7,296 nucleotides of DNA, taken from Woeseiaceae bacterium. GTDB taxonomy: Bacteria; Pseudomonadota; Gammaproteobacteria; Steroidobacterales; Woeseiaceae. The stretch lies in assembly GCA_013138675.1 (NCBI GenBank), contig WTCH01000260.1, forward strand, positions 1 to 7,296, read 5' to 3'. The translations under genes and the position numbers were made by a program. Positions 1-5,351 of this stretch are shown here, piece after piece; within the stretch, counting starts at the first letter, position 1, and each line of letters begins with the position of its first letter. Below the pieces are notes generated by a model. It saw only the letters and a list, made by a program, of their open reading frames with translations, was not told the DNA's origin and did not search any database.

Positions 1-180
1 GTTGGGATCCGTCGGTACCGCGTGCGCCCCGCGGAAGAGTGCGAAAACCGACTCCTCCTCATGGCAGGAGAGACAGCTATCGGCTCCCTCGCGACTGTAG
101 TTCGCCTCCTGCCCTTCAGCTGAACTGAAGGACAGGGCCAGTAGCATCGCTGTGGCGATGACAAGTGTGAACAGCCTCAT
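1..180 (-). CDS. MtrA/DmsE-family periplasmic decaheme c-type cytochrome, N-terminal 60 residues (runs off the left edge)
   Basis: Only the first 60 codons lie in the window. The product begins with a basic, hydrophobic signal peptide (MRLFTLVIATAMLLALSFSS), probably cleaved near residue 23. A conserved first-heme segment follows: NYSREGADSCLSCHEEES, with CLSCH at residues 36-40, then a FALFRGAHA stretch. From memory this closely resembles the start of mature Shewanella MtrA (NYSPKGADSCLMCHKK, then DLFKGVHG), which is also the pattern of DmsE and PioA relatives. Family members are periplasmic decaheme wires that sit inside an MtrB/DmsF-type porin and pass electrons to or from an outer-surface cytochrome. 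The ATG at 178-180 is preceded by AGAGGA (193-198) with a 12-nt spacer. The gene starts 20 nt after the stop of the upstream decaheme lipoprotein gene, so the two very likely form one operon. Heme count and exact subfamily (MtrA versus DmsE) cannot be settled from 60 residues. Confidence 0.87.
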   Translation of the reverse strand, partial: MRLFTLVIATAMLLALSFSSAEGQEANYSREGADSCLSCHEEESVFALFRGAHAVPTDPN

Positions 181-200
181 GGCAGCAACCTATCCTCTTA

Positions 201-2426
201 TCAGTTCAGCGGAAAGTCGCGGACATGATGCACTGCCTCGACATCAGCTGTGCGTCCGGCACCGTGGCAAAGTTCGCAAGTCTCGACGCCAGAAGAGATC
301 AAGGTACTGTCTGCAGCCTTCGTTGCGTTGAAATCACCGCCGTTCTGCATCATGTGCTGTCGCGCGAGGTCAGTCGTGTGGCAGGCTGAGCAAACAGAAG
401 CATTCGGCGAAACAACAACGTCGTCGATCGGTGTTGCCGGATCAGCGCCATTATCCACTGTCGTACCAAGAACCGCACTCGGGTCAACCGGGAAGTACGT
501 GCCGCTGTTGTGGCAGCCTTCGCAGTTGTTGACGTGTCCAGGATAGTGGAAGTCAAACGTATGCGGAGAGTTGCCATAGCCGCAGACATCGTATGGAACG
601 CCGGTTTCGCCTGAAGCATGGATCGCGTGGATCATGAACTTCAAGTCGATTGACACCTCATCGGTACCCAGCGTATCCGAGCAAGGTGGATTACGCCGGT
701 TCGAGTCTGTCGCATTCGGGTTGTGGCAAGTGACGCAAACCTGGGGTTCATCGGTACGGTTATTGCCGTGCAATGACAGCTCCTTGTGGCAGTTATCGCA
801 GTTCGCGATATCGACGATTTCGCGTCTGTCACTGGCTGCTCCACCGTCGATTCCGAAATACTCAACGACGTTGGTGACCGGAATACGATTAATGACGCCG
901 TCGATATCAACAGCCGGGTGGCCGTCGATTGTGACAGCAGCAGTGCCAACGGCGTCAGCTGGAAGCGGAATTCCCGCCGTCACGCTGAACCAGCCCGGGC
1001 TACCAGCGACTGGCGTTGCGCCAGGATTGCCGAAGCAGGCCAGGGCATTTAAGCCAGATGAGAGCGGCTGTGCCGGGCTCGCGCCACTGTTTGTGTTGGT
1101 GTAGTCGGCCGTATTCCAGGCGATACCAATCTGGAGGCGGCTGGCGCCACCGGCACAGGTCGTGAATTCGACATCGTTGAGAATGTCGTAGAACGAGCCG
1201 TCCTGCGGGTTGGTGACCGAGAACTCGACCGTGGGCATCGAACCTACGTCCATGTCGAAGACGTTCTCGATGTTGTACTGGAATCGCTGGCTGACGATTT
1301 GGGCGTCAAGCTGGTGTACAACTTCGACGCGCAGCGAACCACCATCAATATCCGAGCTTGGGCCGTGGCACGTGCTGCAGGCTGAATCATCGTTGATACC
1401 GCCCACATGGTCGCCAGCATCCCAGTCGATGTGGTCGTGGCAGCTGCCGCAGGTAGCCTTGTTCTGGACTTCTCGCCAGTTGCTGGCCTGCGGTGTATTG
1501 GCGTCGGACTCGTCATGGCACGTCGTGCAATTGCGTACATCCTGCGGGAAGTGAACATTTGAATAGTCGTGCACGCTACCGCCATGGCCGATAATAAAGT
1601 AACCCTCCGTCAGATTTACGCCGAAGTGAATCTTGTGGATCATCTGCTTCATGTCGACCGTGCCGCCCCAGGTTTCGGCTGCGGTGTCGCCGTCGATCGA
1701 AGACGGGTTATGGCAGGTGACACAGTAGTCGATATCGGTGCGTGGTCCGCCATGGAAGTTGATAATGTCGTGGCAGGCGAAGCAGGTATCGTTGTCAACG
1801 ATACGGCGCTCGAATATCGGGGCGCCACCGGCAGGTACGAAATTATAAATACCGTTCGATGAAATCGGTGCCTGGCCGCGAATCTCGACGCCAAGTCGAT
1901 GCGACTTGGTTTCGTCAAACGCGGGGCCGGCCGGGTAGTCAGTCAGGGCTTGCGCAAACGTGTAGGTGTACGTGCCGTCGTTATTGTCTACCCACGTACC
2001 CGCGGTCGCGGTTTCCGTGTTCGCCTGGGCATTCGGTATGCCTGCGCTGTCGCGGGTGACGTAGGATTGCCATTCGCTGGAGCCACCGCCCGTGCCGGGC
2101 GAGAGCTGCGACAGTACGAAACGAATATCGCCAGCCGGCAATCCGAACAGACCCTGTGTCAGGTCATTGGTCAATGTCAGCTGTACAGTGGGTGCGCCAC
2201 CGCCAGCGGGTACTGCAACGCTAGAAACCTCAATATTGATCAGGTCGACCGAGTCAATTGGAACGCCATTGGTCGGTCCAGCTGGTCCCGAAGGGCCCGA
2301 AGGTCCGGCAGGACCGGTGTCACCGTCATTGCCCTTCGGGCCTTTGTCGCCGGTGCATGCAGCGAGCGAGACGCCGAGCATTAGGAGTGCCGCGATGCGG
2401 ACAAAACTGTTTCTGTTACTTGCCAT
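201..2426 (-). CDS. OmcA/MtrC-family outer-membrane decaheme c-type cytochrome lipoprotein
   Basis: The protein has 741 residues from the ATG at 2426. A signal peptide ends in the lipobox SLAAC (lipid Cys24), followed by Thr, which suits outer-membrane sorting. Next comes a collagen-like Gly-X-Y stretch (about residues 26-51). There are exactly ten CXXCH heme sites, first Cys at 215, 235, 300, 326, 350 and at 543, 564, 635, 679, 717. This gives the family's beta domain / pentaheme / beta domain / pentaheme plan. The two pentaheme halves are visibly related: each has CXXCH, an F/L-HG-N/G motif, CVTCHNP, then MIHKIH (262-267) or MIHAIH (598-603), whose histidines are likely axial heme ligands. 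Cysteines 424 and 464 in the second beta domain, and 582 and 615 in the last heme domain, are not in heme motifs and may form disulfides. Family members face the outside of the cell and exchange electrons with metals, minerals or flavins. An mtrA/dmsE-like gene follows after 20 nt. The substrate is unknown. A GTG 9 nt further upstream (2435) is a less likely start. Confidence 0.93.
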   Translation of the reverse strand: MASNRNSFVRIAALLMLGVSLAACTGDKGPKGNDGDTGPAGPSGPSGPAGPTNGVPIDSVDLINIEVSSVAVPAGGGAPTVQLTLTNDLTQGLFGLPAGDIRFVLSQLSPGTGGGSSEWQSYVTRDSAGIPNAQANTETATAGTWVDNNDGTYTYTFAQALTDYPAGPAFDETKSHRLGVEIRGQAPISSNGIYNFVPAGGAPIFERRIVDNDTCFACHDIINFHGGPRTDIDYCVTCHNPSSIDGDTAAETWGGTVDMKQMIHKIHFGVNLTEGYFIIGHGGSVHDYSNVHFPQDVRNCTTCHDESDANTPQASNWREVQNKATCGSCHDHIDWDAGDHVGGINDDSACSTCHGPSSDIDGGSLRVEVVHQLDAQIVSQRFQYNIENVFDMDVGSMPTVEFSVTNPQDGSFYDILNDVEFTTCAGGASRLQIGIAWNTADYTNTNSGASPAQPLSSGLNALACFGNPGATPVAGSPGWFSVTAGIPLPADAVGTAAVTIDGHPAVDIDGVINRIPVTNVVEYFGIDGGAASDRREIVDIANCDNCHKELSLHGNNRTDEPQVCVTCHNPNATDSNRRNPPCSDTLGTDEVSIDLKFMIHAIHASGETGVPYDVCGYGNSPHTFDFHYPGHVNNCEGCHNSGTYFPVDPSAVLGTTVDNGADPATPIDDVVVSPNASVCSACHTTDLARQHMMQNGGDFNATKAADSTLISSGVETCELCHGAGRTADVEAVHHVRDFPLN
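2274..2351 (-). repeat. Collagen-like Gly-X-Y coding repeat in the canonical decaheme lipoprotein
   Basis: Directly after the lipobox cysteine the protein has about eight Gly-X-Y triplets, rich in GPA, GPS and GPK (roughly GDKGPKGNDGDTGPAGPSG and on). The position between lipid anchor and first beta domain suggests a stalk or spacer holding the cytochrome off the membrane. Short Gly/Asp-rich tracts after the lipobox are also known in Shewanella MtrC and OmcA. The proline-rich true collagen pattern here differs from the Gly-X-Asp pattern of the neighbouring paralogue. Confidence 0.75.
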
Positions 2427-2431
2427 AACTT

Positions 2432-2438
2432 TCACCCT
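2432..2438 (-). promoter_or_regulatory. Ribosome binding site that decides the start of the 201-2426 gene
   Basis: On the minus strand the sequence reads AGGGTGA, then 5 nt, then ATG at 2426-2424. The in-frame GTG at 2435-2433 lies inside this Shine-Dalgarno-like element and has only AGG directly against it with no spacer. The ATG is therefore the better start, and the protein is 741 rather than 744 residues. Confidence 0.6.
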
Positions 2439-2493
2439 GGTTTATTGAGCGGTTGGGTCGCTTTGACCGCCGTTCTTTTCTTACTTATTGAGT

Positions 2494-2499
2494 ATTCTA
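2494..2499 (-). promoter_or_regulatory. Possible -10 element for the 201-2426 / mtrA-like operon
   Basis: On the minus strand TAGAAT matches the sigma-70 -10 consensus at five of six positions, about 70 nt upstream of the ATG at 2426 and downstream of the terminator at 2593-2623. No convincing -35 hexamer sits at the right distance, so the promoter might need an activator. The terminator upstream implies that some promoter must lie between 2427 and 2592; this hexamer is the best candidate I see. Confidence 0.3.
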
Positions 2500-2592
2500 G
2501 AGGTGGGACCAACATCCCGAAATAGCATGTGACCGTGCGATCGTTGGTAGATGTACTTATTCATCTTTCGTAGTTTATAACAAGTCTAAACT

Positions 2593-2623
2593 AAAAAAAG
2601 GCCGGGAAGTCGCCCTCCCGGCC
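2593..2623 (-). terminator. Rho-independent terminator after the 2666-5035 gene
   Basis: Read on the minus strand, GGCCGGGA and TCCCGGCC form a perfect 8-bp GC-rich stem with an 8-nt loop, followed at once by seven T residues (A-run 2593-2599 on the plus strand). It lies 42 nt past the TAA at 2666-2668. It should separate the transcript of the first decaheme gene from that of the 201-2426 / mtrA-like pair. Confidence 0.85.
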
Positions 2624-2636
2624 AGTCTCTAGGGTG

Positions 2637-2664
2637 GGGTGGGCCTGGCAGCCCACCCTTTTTT
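2637..2664 (+). terminator. Rho-independent terminator pointing rightward (antisense to the cytochrome genes)
   Basis: On the plus strand GGGTGGGC, a 6-nt loop CTGGCA and GCCCACCC form a perfect 8-bp stem followed by six T residues (2659-2664). The same hairpin read on the minus strand has no trailing T-run, so the element is oriented for plus-strand transcripts. There is no plus-strand gene to its left within the window. It begins 13 nt after the minus-strand terminator and ends just before the 3' end of the 2666-5035 gene. It may block antisense transcription, or work as half of a back-to-back terminator pair. Confidence 0.65.
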
Positions 2665-2665
2665 C

Positions 2666-5035
2666 TTACTCAAACATACTCATGATCTTGTCGATGATGC
2701 CAAAGAGAACTACGTCTTCATCATCGTTCTCGACAAAGGTACCAAACGCTTCGGTATGTGCATTGAACGAAGCAAGGTCGCCAGCGAGATCCGCGTTGAT
2801 CATGTCATCAGCCCTGTGGCAACCGCCACATGCTCTGGATGCAGGACCAGTAACAGCCTCAGGCACTGTGCCGATGTTTCTGTCGGCGATGTCCCAAGAT
2901 GCTGACAGGACGCCAGGCATCGATTTGGCCTGATCCGGCACATTGTAGGTGCCTTCAACGTGGCAAGCTTCACAGGCCTGTGCCGTGAAGTACGGGAACG
3001 TGTGATGCTTATGCAGGTCGGTCCGTGCATTGAAGACAGGATCGTCATCCTCGGCTACGTCGTCCAGATCGAACGGCTGGAACGAATGGATCGCGTGGAC
3101 ATAGGAGTCGATCGCGCGTGAGGCCATCTCGAGGTGACTACCAGGACTCGTCGTTACGTGGCAATTCTTACAAGCCACGATATCGCCACCTCTGCCGCTG
3201 CCGCTGTGGAATGTCGTAGCCAATTGATCGTGGCAAGCATTGCACTTCGCGGTGTCTACGGTTGCGTTGGCGCCCTTGAAGTAGTCATCGACCAGCATGC
3301 TGGCACCCAGGTCAAAGCTCTGGGTGACCGCATCGAGACCAACCTCGACGCCGCCAACGTCCAACTCTGGCGTTACTGTGACTTCTGCCATCTTGATATC
3401 GCCATTAGCAATCATGGTCGGAATGCCATCGGGCAGGACCGTCGTCGGCACATAGGCCCCCAGGTCGAGCGTCACCATCCAGTCACCGGGCACGCTGGCT
3501 GCATCCTCGGTGAACAGAGGACTGGTGTCACCAGGCTCAAACTCCATCCTGCAACCATCGCCTCTTGAGCTCGGACACAAATCGCTGCCATCCCTGCTGT
3601 GAGACGCAATGATGAATTGCTTGCTGTCCCAGCCATAGAGAGATATCAGTAGCTCTGGAGCGATAGTTGCGTCACCGCTGAAATTGACAGTCAGCAAGTT
3701 GCCAGCCATCGTTACCTGATCGATTGAGACAGGATAAAGGTCGGCATACCTCTGTCCGGCAGCGTCGTAAATCGTCTTGTCGTAGCCCGTGTGCAATGCC
3801 GCAAATGTCGGAGCTACACCAGCTGCGCTGTGGCAAGCCGTGGTGCAATCCATATCTGCACTGTGGAAGGTTTCAACATTGGCTTCTGTCCACAGGTACA
3901 TGAGCGGTGGTGCCCGGTGCCCTTGCGCGTAAATCTCGCCAGGCCATGCATTGGTGCCTTGTACCGGGTGGCAACTTGTGCAGGTTTCGCCCGTGAATTG
4001 CGTGTCGTCAAGAACCTGTGCGAGATTGCCTTCGTGGCATGTGGAGCAAGTCGCCATCGCATGCGGATACGGGAATTCCATAGAATGCGACATGTGCACG
4101 TCGTTCATTAGCGTGCGGTCATACGCATACTGTGCTTCTTCCTCAGGCGTAAATGGAACGTCGGTGGCCCAGGCCAGAGGATTGTCGACCATATGCTGCC
4201 ATTCTTCATGACCGCCTGCGCTCGTGCTGTTGTGGCAGCTCTTGCAGATCGTGAAATCAGGCGTACCGGCAACTGCGCCCGGGTAGTGGCCATGCTTGAA
4301 ATACGGTGCCCCGTGACAGGCCTCGCAGCTTTCCACGTTTGCCGCCGATACGAAGGCATTGACGTTACCGAATTCCCAATGATCGCTGGCGTTGTCAGCG
4401 TACATGTTGACTCGCTTGCCCGCCTGGCGTTCTTCGATGGCCAGTTTGTCATTGGCGATGCGCCCCACGAGGGCGCCGCTGGTGAAAGCGTCCGTATCGA
4501 CGCTGACGGTCTGCGTCAGCGTGTAGGTGCCGTCGCCGTTGCTCGCGGCATTACTTGCGCTCAGCGAGAAGGCAAAGCCGCCAGCGGAATTCACGAAATC
4601 ACCGCTGGCGATGTCGTACTCGGCAAAGTAAAAACTGGTGGTATCAAGCGAAGGTGAGTTGCCGATCGGATCGATATACGGCGCGCCGTCCAGCGTAATA
4701 CTGAAGTCCACCACGAGGCTGAAATCGCCTCCACCGATGTCGGTATTTTGCAAATCCGTTATCGCAATGCCCAGCCTGCTGGCGTCCGCGTACTGGTCGT
4801 AGACATCTTGGTGTCCGTCGCCAGCGTCCCCGTGACAGGTGGCGCAGGATTCGAGTTTGGCGTCCGCAATGGGATCGGTAGTGGCGTCAACGCCATCTAC
4901 ACCGTCAACGCCATCTTGACCATCTTGACCATCCCTGCCGTCCTTGCCGTCCGAGCAACCGCCCAGCGTGAAAGCAAGAGCAGTGACTACGAGGATCGAC
5001 CAGGCCCAGTGTCTTAATCCGTCGAACCGGTTCAT
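2666..5035 (-). CDS. OmcA/MtrC-like decaheme c-type cytochrome lipoprotein with atypical heme layout (nine CXXCH plus one CX3CH)
   Basis: The protein has 789 residues. The ATG at 5035 has a strong Shine-Dalgarno (AAGGAG, 5042-5047, 6-nt spacer). A signal peptide ends in lipobox TLGGC (lipid Cys27), followed by Ser and a Gly-X-Asp repeat tract (about 29-50). Nine CXXCH motifs start at Cys64, 237, 264, 330, 352, 598, 622, 688 and 736. A tenth site is CTTACH at 397-402, a CX3CH variant. Hemes therefore group as one before the first beta domain, five in the middle and four at the end, unlike the usual 5+5. The beta domain between the last two groups holds a CX7C pair (487, 495), recalling the CX8C disulfide of MtrC domain III. 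Histidine-rich segments (HMSHSMEFPYPH, YVHAIH) probably supply distal heme ligands. The likely role is an outer-surface electron conduit; donor or acceptor is unknown. It is divergent from the FNR-like regulator and ends with its own terminator. The C-terminus is acidic (NDDEDVV). Confidence 0.9.
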   Translation of the reverse strand: MNRFDGLRHWAWSILVVTALAFTLGGCSDGKDGRDGQDGQDGVDGVDGVDATTDPIADAKLESCATCHGDAGDGHQDVYDQYADASRLGIAITDLQNTDIGGGDFSLVVDFSITLDGAPYIDPIGNSPSLDTTSFYFAEYDIASGDFVNSAGGFAFSLSASNAASNGDGTYTLTQTVSVDTDAFTSGALVGRIANDKLAIEERQAGKRVNMYADNASDHWEFGNVNAFVSAANVESCEACHGAPYFKHGHYPGAVAGTPDFTICKSCHNSTSAGGHEEWQHMVDNPLAWATDVPFTPEEEAQYAYDRTLMNDVHMSHSMEFPYPHAMATCSTCHEGNLAQVLDDTQFTGETCTSCHPVQGTNAWPGEIYAQGHRAPPLMYLWTEANVETFHSADMDCTTACHSAAGVAPTFAALHTGYDKTIYDAAGQRYADLYPVSIDQVTMAGNLLTVNFSGDATIAPELLISLYGWDSKQFIIASHSRDGSDLCPSSRGDGCRMEFEPGDTSPLFTEDAASVPGDWMVTLDLGAYVPTTVLPDGIPTMIANGDIKMAEVTVTPELDVGGVEVGLDAVTQSFDLGASMLVDDYFKGANATVDTAKCNACHDQLATTFHSGSGRGGDIVACKNCHVTTSPGSHLEMASRAIDSYVHAIHSFQPFDLDDVAEDDDPVFNARTDLHKHHTFPYFTAQACEACHVEGTYNVPDQAKSMPGVLSASWDIADRNIGTVPEAVTGPASRACGGCHRADDMINADLAGDLASFNAHTEAFGTFVENDDEDVVLFGIIDKIMSMFE
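4886..4951 (-). repeat. Gly-X-Asp triplet coding repeat in the atypical decaheme lipoprotein
   Basis: Residues 29-50 read as seven DG-X triplets (X is K, R, Q, Q, V, V, V) right after the lipobox. At DNA level this is a degenerate 9-base direct repeat; plus-strand units resemble CATCTTGAC and CGTCAACGC. It is probably a flexible or collagen-like spacer between lipid anchor and first heme. Such repeats can change length by slippage. Confidence 0.7.
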
Positions 5036-5120
5036 ATTCTACTCCTTACATTTTGTTGATACGCGAGCCCGGGTACCGCCTTTATTGTTTTTGGTTCGGC
5101 GGAGTTCCGGCATTTGGCAT

Positions 5121-5126
5121 AGGGTA
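5121..5126 (-). promoter_or_regulatory. Possible -10 element for the leftward decaheme gene, placed for class II activation
   Basis: On the minus strand TACCCT keeps the three best-conserved -10 positions (TA...T). A transcript starting about 7 nt downstream (near 5114) would place the centre of the palindrome at 5148-5163 at -41.5, the classic class II activator position of FNR/CRP proteins. The hexamer itself is weak, so this is a geometric inference. Confidence 0.25.
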
Positions 5127-5147
5127 GGGCCGGGTCTTTGGGGCAAC

Positions 5148-5163
5148 ACTGACAATTGTCAGT
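5148..5163. promoter_or_regulatory. Palindromic operator candidate 1 (FNR-like geometry)
   Basis: ACTGACAATTGTCAGT is a perfect 16-bp palindrome. Its inner 14 bp can be written CTGAC-N4-GTCAG, which has the spacing and the TGA/TCA core of an FNR box (TTGAT-N4-ATCAA) but different outer bases. It lies 113 bp upstream of the ATG of the leftward decaheme gene. The same motif recurs at 5238-5257. It is probably bound by the adjacent FNR-family regulator. Confidence 0.7.
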
Positions 5164-5237
5164 TTGGGCACAGAATCTGGCGGTGGATGATGCGTACGCA
5201 GCGTGCCGAATTCAACGGCATTTACGTACCCCACAGA

Positions 5238-5257
5238 AAACTGACATTTGTCAGTTT
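5238..5257. promoter_or_regulatory. Palindromic operator candidate 2 (FNR-like geometry)
   Basis: AAACTGACA-TT-TGTCAGTTT is a perfect inverted repeat with 9-bp arms and a 2-bp centre. It shares ACTGACA-N2-TGTCAGT, plus the following TT, with the copy at 5148-5163. It covers the CTGACA hexamer that is the best -35 candidate for the rightward regulator gene, so binding here would be expected to repress that gene (autoregulation). This role is inferred from position only. Confidence 0.72.
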
Positions 5258-5269
5258 CGGCTAGGTAAT
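5241..5269 (+). promoter_or_regulatory. Possible sigma-70 promoter for the FNR-like regulator gene
   Basis: CTGACA (5241-5246) matches the -35 consensus at five of six positions. Seventeen bases later GGTAAT (5264-5269) matches the -10 consensus at four of six. The predicted start near 5276 would give a leader of about 75 nt to the ATG at 5352. The -35 is embedded in operator candidate 2. Confidence 0.4.
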
Positions 5270-5351
5270 TACCGTTGTTTTGCGGGGTAAATTGCTATCG
5301 ACTCAGGCACCGGAAGAGACTACAAAAACCCTAGAGAGGTGTGAGTCGCAA

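Larger units (their letters stand above)
5036..5351. other. Divergent intergenic control region between the atypical decaheme gene and the FNR-like regulator
   Basis: This stretch of about 316 nt has no convincing gene. It holds the Shine-Dalgarno of the leftward cytochrome gene (5042-5047), two near-identical palindromic operator candidates (5148-5163 and 5238-5257, centres 92 bp apart), a possible leftward -10 (5121-5126) and a possible rightward promoter (5241-5269). If the regulator starts at the TTG at 5280 or 5292 instead of the ATG at 5352, the region is correspondingly shorter. Confidence 0.7.

Noticed and set aside
634..1104. Long plus-strand open frames opposite the decaheme genes (for example 634-1104, 1899-2384, 3134-3568, 4193-4657)
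   Set aside because: They are antisense shadows of the two cytochrome genes, with no recognisable domains and compositions explained by the reversed CXXCH-rich coding strand.
4500..4522. ACGCTGAC / GTCAGCGT inverted repeat with a 7-bp spacer, containing CTGAC and GTCAG half-sites
   Set aside because: It lies inside the coding sequence of the atypical decaheme gene and the spacer is 7 bp instead of 4, so it does not fit the operator geometry; codon constraints explain it.
5191..5200. TGCGTACGCA perfect 10-bp palindrome between the two operator candidates
   Set aside because: Unrelated in sequence to the operators, and perfect 10-bp palindromes are expected several times by chance in 7 kb.
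5187..5264. Small plus-strand open frame starting MRTQRAEFNG in the divergent region
   Set aside because: It lacks a clear ribosome binding site, overlaps operator candidate 2 and shows no recognisable family; more likely non-coding control DNA.
5280..5351. Upstream TTG starts (5280, 5292) for the FNR-like regulator
   Set aside because: TTG is a rare start, the Shine-Dalgarno matches are poor, and the predicted promoter start near 5276 would leave almost no leader. The ATG at 5352 with GAGGTG upstream is preferred, though the longer form would better match the usual FNR N-terminal length and is not excluded.
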